This document shows, one piece after another, positions 5,727-10,817 of a stretch of DNA of 10,817 nt. The notes under the pieces were generated by a model, which searched no databases, was not told the DNA's origin, and saw only the letters and a program-made list of their open reading frames with translations. This DNA is from Hyphomicrobiales bacterium (GTDB lineage Bacteria > Pseudomonadota > Alphaproteobacteria > Rhizobiales > Afifellaceae): positions 1 through 10,817 of the forward strand of contig JACCSN010000977.1 in NCBI GenBank assembly GCA_013812985.1, read 5' to 3'. Made by a program: the position numbers and the translations under genes. Within the stretch, counting starts at the first letter, position 1; each line of letters opens with the position of its first letter.

Positions 5727-6632
5727 TCACGTGCTCCCTACCCCGATCAGCGCCTCCGCCCTCCCCTCAATCCGCTCCCGCCACGCCAGCTGCTCAAGCC
5801 ACCTCCCCGGTATCCCGCTCTTCCCCCATAGCGCGCCGGCGAGTTGCCCGGTCACCGCTCCGACCGTGTCGGAATCGTCGGCGAGATTGACCGCCAGGAT
5901 CAGCGCCTCCTCGAAGCCGCTGCTCCGCTCCACGCACCAGAGCGCCGCTTCCAGCGTGTGGACGACGTAGCCCGAGGACGAGATTTGCTCGCGCGTCTTG
6001 CCGCGCCAGTTCCCGCCGGCAATCGCCACGATCTCCGGCGCGCCGCCCCAGGGCCGCGTCCGCAGGACCTCGTGCTTCGTTGCGCCGCCGATCGCCTCCA
6101 CCAGCAACTCGGCGAAGAAGCGGCAGGCGTCGTGCGCCACGGGCGCCGGGTGCGTGGTCCGGCTCTGCAGTTCGGCAAGCTCGGCGGCGCGAACGGCGTC
6201 CGACGCGGCGAACAGCGCTACCGGGGCCAGCCGCATCAGCGAGCCGTTGCCCGCCTGATGCGGGTCTTCCGGGCCGGCCTCGGTCTGGCCGCTCCGCTCG
6301 AAGCGCGCCAGCGACCGGCTTGTCGTGACGCCGATATCGAAGCAGCGGCCTGTGACGCTGTTGTCGCCCTCCCGCTGCCAGCCGACGAAACGGCGCAGCA
6401 GATCCGCCGGGTCGAGGGCGCGGCAGGCGATGAGCGAGTCGGCCAGGCAGAGCGCCATGCTCATGTCGTCGGTCCATTCGCCGGGCTTCAGCCGAAAAGG
6501 GCCGCCGCCGATGAGGTCGCGAACTTCCGGCAGCGTATCGCGCCGCGTGAACTCCAGAGGCGCGCCGAGCGCGTCGCCGACGGCAAGGCCCAGCAAGGCG
6601 CCCAGAGCGCGATTTTTGGTATCAACAGGCAT
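5727..6632 (-). CDS. ADP-ribosylglycohydrolase family protein (DraG-like)
   Basis: Hydrolyses the bond between ADP-ribose (or a related ribosyl group) and a protein or small molecule, using two Mg or Mn ions. From ATG 6632 it has 301 residues, the usual length. Motifs are complete: GLAVGDALGAPLEF (15-28), the metal-binding WTDDM (53-57), GNGSLMRLAP (128-137), SGYVVHTLEAALW (220-232) and NLADDSDTVGAVTGQLAGA (249-267). The frame stays open upstream to 6758, but that extension lacks the family pattern, so the inner ATG is preferred; its ribosome binding site is weak. There are no nitrogenase genes or DraT here, so a role in nitrogenase control is not supported. It is divergent from ugpA and lies 63 nt upstream of the 313-aa gene on the same strand. 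The substrate is unknown. Confidence 0.9.
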   Translation of the reverse strand: MPVDTKNRALGALLGLAVGDALGAPLEFTRRDTLPEVRDLIGGGPFRLKPGEWTDDMSMALCLADSLIACRALDPADLLRRFVGWQREGDNSVTGRCFDIGVTTSRSLARFERSGQTEAGPEDPHQAGNGSLMRLAPVALFAASDAVRAAELAELQSRTTHPAPVAHDACRFFAELLVEAIGGATKHEVLRTRPWGGAPEIVAIAGGNWRGKTREQISSSGYVVHTLEAALWCVERSSGFEEALILAVNLADDSDTVGAVTGQLAGALWGKSGIPGRWLEQLAWRERIEGRAEALIGVGST

Positions 6633-6683
6633 TTTGGGAGGCCCTTGCAGCGAAGGTTCGGGAGAGGCACTGCCAATATTCAA

Positions 6684-6714
6684 TTCAGCGGCCGAGAAAT
6701 GAACACCCGCTGAA
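6684..6714. promoter_or_regulatory. Inverted repeat in the ADP-ribosylglycohydrolase/ugpA divergent region
   Basis: TTCAGCGG (6684-6691) and CCGCTGAA (6707-6714) are perfect complements with a 15-nt spacer. The position, between divergent genes and about 50 bp upstream of the minus-strand start, suits an operator or a leader hairpin. No known regulator consensus was matched. Confidence 0.4.
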
Positions 6715-6798
6715 AAATGGCCCGACGATGTTGCCGGAAAGTCACTTCCTGGGATCACCCGCCCCTGGAGCTGGCGCGAATGCGCTGGCGCGGTAGGC

Positions 6799-7767
6799 TT
6801 GCGTCACACCGCCGAAACAGAGATCGTCGATCTCTCCCATCGGGTCTTTGCCAGTGCCCGCCGCCAGCCATGGGTCGACCTCTTGCAAGCTCGCGTCACA
6901 TTCCCGAACAAGGTCCTGCCCTATCTGCTCGTCGCGCCGCAGATCGTCATCACCCTTGTTTTCTTCTTCTGGCCGGCATCGCAGGCGATCTATCAGTCGA
7001 CGCTGCGGGAAGACCCCTTCGGCCTGCGCTCGCGCTTCGTCGGCCTCGGCAATTTCCGGCAGGTGCTCGGCGACCCGAACTATATCCATTCCGTCGAAGT
7101 CACCGCGATTTTTTGCGGCGCGACCGCGATCTCGGCGCTGGTCATCGCGCTTCTGCTGGCCGTGATGGCAGACCGGGTGATCCGCGGCCGCGGCCTCTAC
7201 CGGACGCTGCTCATCTGGCCCTACGCGGTGGCGCCCGCCGTCGCCGGCATGCTGTGGCTGTTCCTTTTCAACCCTACAATGGGCACGTTTGCCTTCCTGC
7301 TCCGAGACGCCGGGGTGAACTGGGACCCGCTCCTGAACGGCCCGCAAGCCATGGCGCTGGTCGTCGCGGCCGCTGCCTGGAAGCAGATCAGCTACAATTT
7401 CCTCTTCTTCGTCGCCGGGCTGCAGGCGATCCCGAAGTCGTTGATCGAGGCGGCGGCTATTGACGGCGCCGGGCCGGGGAAGCGATTCCGCACGATCATC
7501 TTCCCGCTGCTCGCGCCGACCACCTTCTTCCTGCTCGTCATCAACACGGTCTACGCCTTCTTCGACACCTTCGGCATCATTCACGCCGTCACGGGAGGCG
7601 GCCCGGCCAAGGCCACCGAGACGCTCGTCTACAAGGTCTACAATGACGGCTTCGTCAACCTGCAGCTCGGCGTGTCGGCGGCGGAATCCGTCATCCTTAT
7701 GGCGATCGTCATTGCGCTCACGGCCTTCCAGTTCCGCTATGTGGAGCGGCGGGTGCATTATGGGTGA
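6799..7767 (+). CDS. ugpA: sn-glycerol-3-phosphate ABC transporter permease UgpA
   Basis: Inner-membrane permease that pairs with UgpE to form the translocation path for glycerol-3-phosphate. Similarity to E. coli UgpA is clear over [40 protein letters not shown] and the EAA loop [12 protein letters not shown] (Glu217 in the longer numbering), which contacts UgpC; about six hydrophobic segments are visible. The start is uncertain. TTG 6799 gives 322 residues, while TTG 6883 gives 294, matching the 295 of E. coli and starting just before the conserved [10 protein letters not shown]. No ATG and no good ribosome binding site precede either, and the extra 28 residues look unlike the family. It is far from ugpB and divergent from the ADP-ribosylglycohydrolase gene, so a promoter upstream of it is expected. 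Its 5' end may have been altered when the operon was split. Confidence 0.9.
   Translation: MRHTAETEIVDLSHRVFASARRQPWVDLLQARVTFPNKVLPYLLVAPQIVITLVFFFWPASQAIYQSTLREDPFGLRSRFVGLGNFRQVLGDPNYIHSVEVTAIFCGATAISALVIALLLAVMADRVIRGRGLYRTLLIWPYAVAPAVAGMLWLFLFNPTMGTFAFLLRDAGVNWDPLLNGPQAMALVVAAAAWKQISYNFLFFVAGLQAIPKSLIEAAAIDGAGPGKRFRTIIFPLLAPTTFFLLVINTVYAFFDTFGIIHAVTGGGPAKATETLVYKVYNDGFVNLQLGVSAAESVILMAIVIALTAFQFRYVERRVHYG
6819..6835. promoter_or_regulatory. 17-nt palindrome near the ugpA start
   Basis: AGAGATCG, a central T, then CGATCTCT form a perfect odd-centred palindrome. If ugpA starts at TTG 6883 this sits in its untranslated leader and could be an operator; if it starts at TTG 6799 it lies in codons 7-13. 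No regulator is identified. Confidence 0.35.
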
Positions 7768-7784
7768 TCGGGGCGCTTGCAGCC

Positions 7785-7885
7785 CCCTCCCCCCTTGCGG
7801 GGGAGGGCTGGGGTGGGGGGAAAGCCGTGGCCCTCAGCGTAGCTTCCTTCCCCCCTCCCTGAACCTCCCCCGCAAGGGGGGAGGG
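7785..7885. repeat. Large C/G-rich inverted repeat between ugpA and ugpE
   Basis: The 22-bp arms 7785-7806 and 7864-7885 are perfect reverse complements. Complementarity continues imperfectly inward to about 7823 and 7847. Each arm is also self-complementary (CCCTCCCCC and GGGGGAGGG around CTTGC in the left arm), so either one long hairpin or two short ones can form. Such CCTCCCCC/GGGGGAGG palindromes are common between genes in rhizobial genomes, so this is probably a dispersed repeat family member. It lies inside the ugpAEC transcript. Confidence 0.8.
7799..7820 (+). promoter_or_regulatory. Four-run G-quadruplex motif
   Basis: G runs of 5, 3, 4 and 6 are separated by loops of A, CT and T. 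This fits the canonical motif with very short loops and lies on the coding strand, so the ugpA-ugpE mRNA could form an RNA quadruplex in competition with the inverted-repeat hairpin. No function is shown. Confidence 0.5.
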
Positions 7886-7899
7886 AAAAGCACCCGCTC

Positions 7900-8748
7900 A
7901 TGATCGAGAACCGGCCCCTTTCCACTCTCCTCGCCCACCTCGTGCTGATCCTCGGCGTCGCGGTGGTGGCGTTTCCGATCTATTACACCTTCGTCGCCTC
8001 AACCCTCCCCGTGCGGGAAATCCTCCGCCCGCCCCTGCCGCTTTGGCCAGGGGACCAGTTCTCGGAGAATTACGGCCAGGCGCTATTCGGCGGCGTCGGC
8101 CGGATCGGCGGCGTCAGCGTCTCGCGGCTCCTGTTCAATACCACCGTGGTGGCGCTGGCCATCGCCGTCGGCAAGATCGTCATCTCCATCCTGTCGGCCT
8201 ACGCGATCGTCTTCTTCCGCTTCCCGCTGCGGATGGTGTTCTTCTGGATGATCTTCATCACGCTGATGCTGCCGGTGGAGGTCCGCATCGTGCCGACGTA
8301 CCGCGTCATCGTGAATCTCGGCCTGATCGACACCTATACGGGGCTGACGCTGCCGCTGATGGCGTCGGCGACCGCCACCTTCCTGTTCCGCCAGTTCTTC
8401 CTCACCATCCCCGGCGAGATCGTCGAGGCGGCGCGGGTGGACGGCGCCGGGCCGCTGCGCTTCTTCCGCGACATTCTGCTCCCCTTGTCGCGCACCAACA
8501 TCGCCGCGCTCTTCGTGATCCTCTTCATCTATGGCTGGACCCAGTATCTCTGGCCGCTCCTCGTCACCAACAACAACCAGATGACCACGATCATCATCGG
8601 CCTGCGGAAAATGATCTCCTTCGCCGACGCCGATACGCCCTGGGACCTCGTCATGGTGACCACGATCTTCTCGATCCTGCCGCCGATCGCCATCGTCGTC
8701 CTGATGCAGCGCTGGTTCGTCAAGGGCCTGATAGAGACGGAAAAGTAG
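7900..8748 (+). CDS. ugpE: sn-glycerol-3-phosphate ABC transporter permease UgpE
   Basis: Second inner-membrane permease of the Ugp importer, 282 residues against 281 in E. coli. The start MIENRPL and the end FVKGLIETEK match the family closely, as do RFPLRMVFFWMIFITLMLPVEVRI and LTLPLMASATATFLFRQFF in the middle. The EAA loop (Glu176 in VEAARVDGAG) docks onto UgpC. Six hydrophobic segments are visible. ATG 7900 is clear from homology, but the only AG-rich stretch upstream, GGAGGG at 7880-7885, is 14 nt away and belongs to the right arm of the inverted repeat, so it would be sequestered when that hairpin forms. The 132-nt gap to ugpA is unusual for this operon and is filled by the repeat. ugpC follows after 12 nt. 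Confidence 0.95.
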   Translation: MIENRPLSTLLAHLVLILGVAVVAFPIYYTFVASTLPVREILRPPLPLWPGDQFSENYGQALFGGVGRIGGVSVSRLLFNTTVVALAIAVGKIVISILSAYAIVFFRFPLRMVFFWMIFITLMLPVEVRIVPTYRVIVNLGLIDTYTGLTLPLMASATATFLFRQFFLTIPGEIVEAARVDGAGPLRFFRDILLPLSRTNIAALFVILFIYGWTQYLWPLLVTNNNQMTTIIIGLRKMISFADADTPWDLVMVTTIFSILPPIAIVVLMQRWFVKGLIETEK

Positions 8749-8760
8749 GACAGACCGGAG

Positions 8761-9864
8761 ATGGCCACCGTCCAGATCCGCCAGGTGCGGAAGACCTATC
8801 CCGGCCACTCGGCCGAGGTGATCAAAGGCATCGACGCCGACGTGGCCGACGGCGAGTTCCTGGTGATGCTCGGACCGTCCGGCTGCGGCAAGTCCACGTT
8901 GCTTCGGATGGTCGCAGGGCTTGAATCCATCAGCCACGGCGAGATCGCCATTGGCGGGCGGGTCGTCAATGCGATGGAGCCCAAAGACCGCGACATCGCC
9001 ATGGTTTTTCAGAACTACGCGCTCTACCCGCACATGACCGTCTACAACAACATTGCCTATGGCCTGCGCATCCGCGGCCTGTCGAAGGCGGCGATCGATG
9101 CCAAGGTCCAGGAAGCCGCCGCTCTCCTGGAACTTTCACCCTATCTCGATCGCAAGCCCCGCGCGCTGTCCGGCGGGCAGCGCCAGCGCGTCGCCATGGG
9201 CCGGGCCATCGTGCGCGAGCCGGCCGTCTTCCTGTTCGACGAACCGCTGTCGAACCTCGACGCCAAGCTCCGCACCCAGATGCGCGTGGAGATCAAGCGG
9301 CTGCAGGCGCGCCTCGGCGTGACCAGCCTGTACGTGACGCACGACCAGGTGGAGGCGATGACGCTCGCCGATCGGCTGATGGTGATGAACGCCGGACGGG
9401 CCGAGCAGGTCGGCACGCCGATGGAGGTCTACCATCGCCCCGCTTCGGTCTTCGTGGCCGGCTTCATCGGCTCTCCCGCCATGAACTTCCTCTCCGGCCG
9501 CGTCGACGACGACGGCGAAAGCGTTGCGCTTCCCGGCGGCGAGCGGCTCGTTGCGCCTGCTGCGCTTGCGCACGCCGGCCGCAGCGTCACCGTCGGCATT
9601 CGCCCGGAGCACTTGGCTCTTCAGGCCGACAGCGGGACGCCGGGCGCGGTTCACGTCACCGCCGAACTCGTCGAGGCGCTCGGCGCCGACACGCTCGTCC
9701 ATGGCCGGGTCGGCGCCGATGGCGGCGCGATCCTGGCGCGGCTTCCAGGCAACGCCACCGTCCGGGCCGGCGACCGCCTGGCATTTGCGGCGCCGACGGA
9801 GGAGCTGCACCTGTTCGACCCGGAAAGCGGCCGCCGGCTGGAGAGCGCAACGAATTACGCTTGA
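8761..9864 (+). CDS. ugpC: sn-glycerol-3-phosphate ABC transporter ATP-binding protein UgpC
   Basis: Cytoplasmic ATPase that powers the importer; 367 residues, of MalK/UgpC type. All nucleotide-binding elements are intact: Walker [10 protein letters not shown] (38-46), Q-loop Gln84 in [13 protein letters not shown], signature [14 protein letters not shown] (136-149), Walker B VFLFDEP with Glu161, D-loop SNLDAKL, and H-loop His194 in [11 protein letters not shown]. Residues from about 235 form the OB-like regulatory domain, with VGIRPEHL near 280 as in MalK/UgpC. In E. coli the equivalent domain senses phosphate and UgpQ binds there; no ugpQ is seen in this window. It starts 12 nt after ugpE, with AGGA at 8747-8750 as the likely ribosome binding site. 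MalK-type ATPases can serve several importers, but position makes Ugp the clear partner. Confidence 0.95.
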   Translation: MATVQIRQVRKTYPGHSAEVIKGIDADVADGEFLVMLGPSGCGKSTLLRMVAGLESISHGEIAIGGRVVNAMEPKDRDIAMVFQNYALYPHMTVYNNIAYGLRIRGLSKAAIDAKVQEAAALLELSPYLDRKPRALSGGQRQRVAMGRAIVREPAVFLFDEPLSNLDAKLRTQMRVEIKRLQARLGVTSLYVTHDQVEAMTLADRLMVMNAGRAEQVGTPMEVYHRPASVFVAGFIGSPAMNFLSGRVDDDGESVALPGGERLVAPAALAHAGRSVTVGIRPEHLALQADSGTPGAVHVTAELVEALGADTLVHGRVGADGGAILARLPGNATVRAGDRLAFAAPTEELHLFDPESGRRLESATNYA

Positions 9865-10012
9865 GATCGTTCAGGGTTGGGTCAGGCTAGCGTAACTGCC
9901 CTTCGCCTGTTCTTTCACGCCGTCGCAGAGCTAAGAAAAGTCTTGGCCCGACGCACACCCCAATTCCGGGATCATTTCGCCAGAATCTCTAGCGACAACC
10001 TCAAATCTTTCG

Positions 10013-10017
10013 AGGAG
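10013..10017 (+). promoter_or_regulatory. Ribosome binding site of the exported protein gene
   Basis: AGGAG at 10013-10017 lies 8 nt before ATG 10026, which fixes the start. A signal peptide begins at that ATG. Confidence 0.7.
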
Positions 10018-10025
10018 ATGACTTT

Positions 10026-10547
10026 ATGCATTATCATGTTACGCGCGGGGCCGCGCTGGCCCTTTCAATTGCGGCGCTGTCCTTTGGGGGGCCCGCGCAA
10101 GCGCAGGAATCCGACTTCCTGAACCGCTTCGAGGGAACCTTCAAAGGCGGCGGCAGCGTCTCGCGCAATGAGACGGAAAACGCCACCAAGGTGAATTGCA
10201 CCATGAAGGGCACCGCTTCGGAAAGCAGCCTTTCCATGGGCGGCACCTGCCGGGCGGCCGTAATCTTCTCGCGCAAGATCAGCGCCGATCTGGCGGTGGA
10301 TTCGTCTGGTCGCTACACCGGCACCTATGTCGGCTCGTCGATCGGTCCGGCCAGCCTATCCGGAAAGCGCAACGGCGATTCCGTCAACCTGACCATCACC
10401 TGGCCGAAAGAGGTGCGCGGCGACACCAAGGCCGCCATGACCATCCAGAATTCCGGCAACGGTCAGGTCTCCATCACGATCACCGACGAAGTCCCGGCCG
10501 GCGGCCCGCAGCAGCAGGTCAGCAACATCTCGCTGTCCAAGGGCTGA
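10026..10547 (+). CDS. Small exported protein of unknown function (173 aa)
   Basis: Residues 1-26 are a clear signal peptide (a short His/Arg start, the hydrophobic AALALSIAALSF, then GGPAQA before QESD), so the product is periplasmic or secreted. The mature part of about 147 residues is rich in Ser, Thr, Gly and Asn, with alternating short strands such as SISADL-type and VNLTITW-type segments, which suggests a beta-barrel or beta-sandwich. Only two cysteines remain (Cys58 and Cys75), a likely disulfide. There is no lipobox and no known catalytic motif. It lies 161 nt after ugpC and has its own ribosome binding site, so it is probably a separate unit. I do not recognise the family; similar small conserved secreted proteins occur in rhizobial relatives, but that is an impression and not a search result. 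Confidence 0.85.
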   Translation: MHYHVTRGAALALSIAALSFGGPAQAQESDFLNRFEGTFKGGGSVSRNETENATKVNCTMKGTASESSLSMGGTCRAAVIFSRKISADLAVDSSGRYTGTYVGSSIGPASLSGKRNGDSVNLTITWPKEVRGDTKAAMTIQNSGNGQVSITITDEVPAGGPQQQVSNISLSKG

Positions 10548-10558
10548 CGCGTTCGGCG

Positions 10559-10581
10559 CGCCGGGCTCTCTTGGCTCGGCG
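10559..10581. terminator. Hairpin between convergent genes
   Basis: CGCCGGGC (10559-10566) pairs with GCTCGGCG (10574-10581) across a 7-nt loop, with one G-U pair. It lies in the 36-bp gap between the exported protein gene and the convergent SDR gene and could terminate either. No U-tract is present. Confidence 0.35.
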
Positions 10582-10583
10582 TG

Positions 10584-10817
10584 TCATAACGCGAGCGCCC
10601 GCTCCGGCTGGGCCGCCGATTCGTTGCAGCCCAGCACCTGCTGGTCGAAGTCGATGATGGAGCCGGTCATCATGCCGGATTCCTCGCTCGCCAGATAAGC
10701 TACGGCCCGGGCGACTTCCGCCGGCTTGAGAAGCCGCCCGAAGGGCCTCTCGGCTTCGGCGCGCGCCAGCCAGTCATCGGCGGCGTCGTGATAGGTCTTC
10801 TGGATCTTCTCCTCCCC
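10584..10817 (-). CDS. SDR-family oxidoreductase, C-terminal part (runs off right edge)
   Basis: The minus-strand frame is open from the window edge to TGA 10586-10584 and gives the last 77 residues. [20 protein letters not shown], then [17 protein letters not shown], is the typical end of a classical short-chain dehydrogenase/reductase: the helix after the catalytic region, the helix of the pattern ExxA-x-x-xxYLAS, and the final strand reaching the active site. The Rossmann TGxxxGxG motif and the YxxxK catalytic pair lie outside the window, so activity and substrate cannot be judged. The final residues after VLG ([14 protein letters not shown]) are a short extension beyond the usual core. 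It is convergent with the exported protein gene, 36 bp away. Confidence 0.88.
   Translation of the reverse strand, partial: GEEKIQKTYHDAADDWLARAEAERPFGRLLKPAEVARAVAYLASEESGMMTGSIIDFDQQVLGCNESAAQPERALAL

Noticed and set aside
5844..6713. 289-codon open frame on the plus strand
   Set aside because: Antisense shadow of the ADP-ribosylglycohydrolase gene.
3136..6798. Insertion-site direct repeats flanking the antisense block
   Set aside because: By eye I found no matching duplication, tRNA or integrase at either border, so no mobile-element borders are claimed.
6742..7758. 338-codon open frame on the minus strand
   Set aside because: It lies fully over ugpA, and its translation is Asp/Arg/Glu/Gly-rich shadow sequence produced by GC-rich codons.
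7785..7885. CRISPR or tandem-repeat array
   Set aside because: Only two inverted arms, no regular direct repeats or spacers; no CRISPR array was seen anywhere in the window.
7864..7899. Intrinsic terminator after ugpA
   Set aside because: The stem is strong but is followed by GAAAAG and no T-run, and ugpE and ugpC must be read through.
8083..9033. 316-codon open frame on the minus strand
   Set aside because: It is antisense to ugpE and ugpC with low-complexity His/Asp/Arg composition; both sense genes are certain.

Overview
The window is high-GC DNA with strong G/C bias at third codon positions. Its gene content (a rhizobial-type ugp operon, RNase J-like and SDR genes, C/G-rich palindromic intergenic repeats) points to an alphaproteobacterium, most likely of the order Hyphomicrobiales (Rhizobiales). 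This placement is inferred from resemblance only; no search was run.

Layout. Positions 1-762 look like a gene graveyard: the last 39 codons of an unidentified hydrophobic protein, a short C-terminal remnant resembling SUKH/SMI1-KNR4 immunity-type proteins, and the C-terminal remnant of an IS5-type transposase. A complete PfkB-family ribokinase follows on the minus strand (763-1710), divergent from ugpB (1828-3135), the periplasmic sn-glycerol-3-phosphate-binding protein. The remaining transporter genes, ugpA, ugpE and ugpC (about 6799-9864), lie 3.6 kb further on. The block between them, 3195-6632, is entirely on the opposite strand. In its own transcription order it encodes an ADP-ribosylglycohydrolase (DraG fold), an unfamiliar 313-residue protein with a PD-(D/E)XK-like motif set, a metallo-beta-lactamase-fold protein of the RNase J type that overlaps it by 4 nt, and an 88-residue protein of unknown function. 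After ugpC come a small exported protein (10026-10547) and, convergent with it, the C-terminal part of a short-chain dehydrogenase running off the right edge.

How the genes fit together. UgpB captures glycerol-3-phosphate or its diesters in the periplasm, UgpA and UgpE form the membrane channel, and UgpC hydrolyses ATP; this supplies phosphate and carbon. The operon is normally contiguous, so its split by a complete antisense block is the main structural oddity. A hairpin lies directly after ugpB, and ugpAEC would need its own promoter in the region upstream of 6883, which holds an 8-15-8 inverted repeat and a 17-nt palindrome. The ugpA-ugpE gap contains a large inverted repeat with a four-run G-quadruplex motif.

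The best candidate for something undescribed is the tightly packed minus-strand set 5663-3195 (nuclease-like protein, RNase J-like protein, small protein). Its first gene is visibly less GC-rich than its surroundings. Its function is unknown; nucleic-acid processing or defence is an inference from folds and context.
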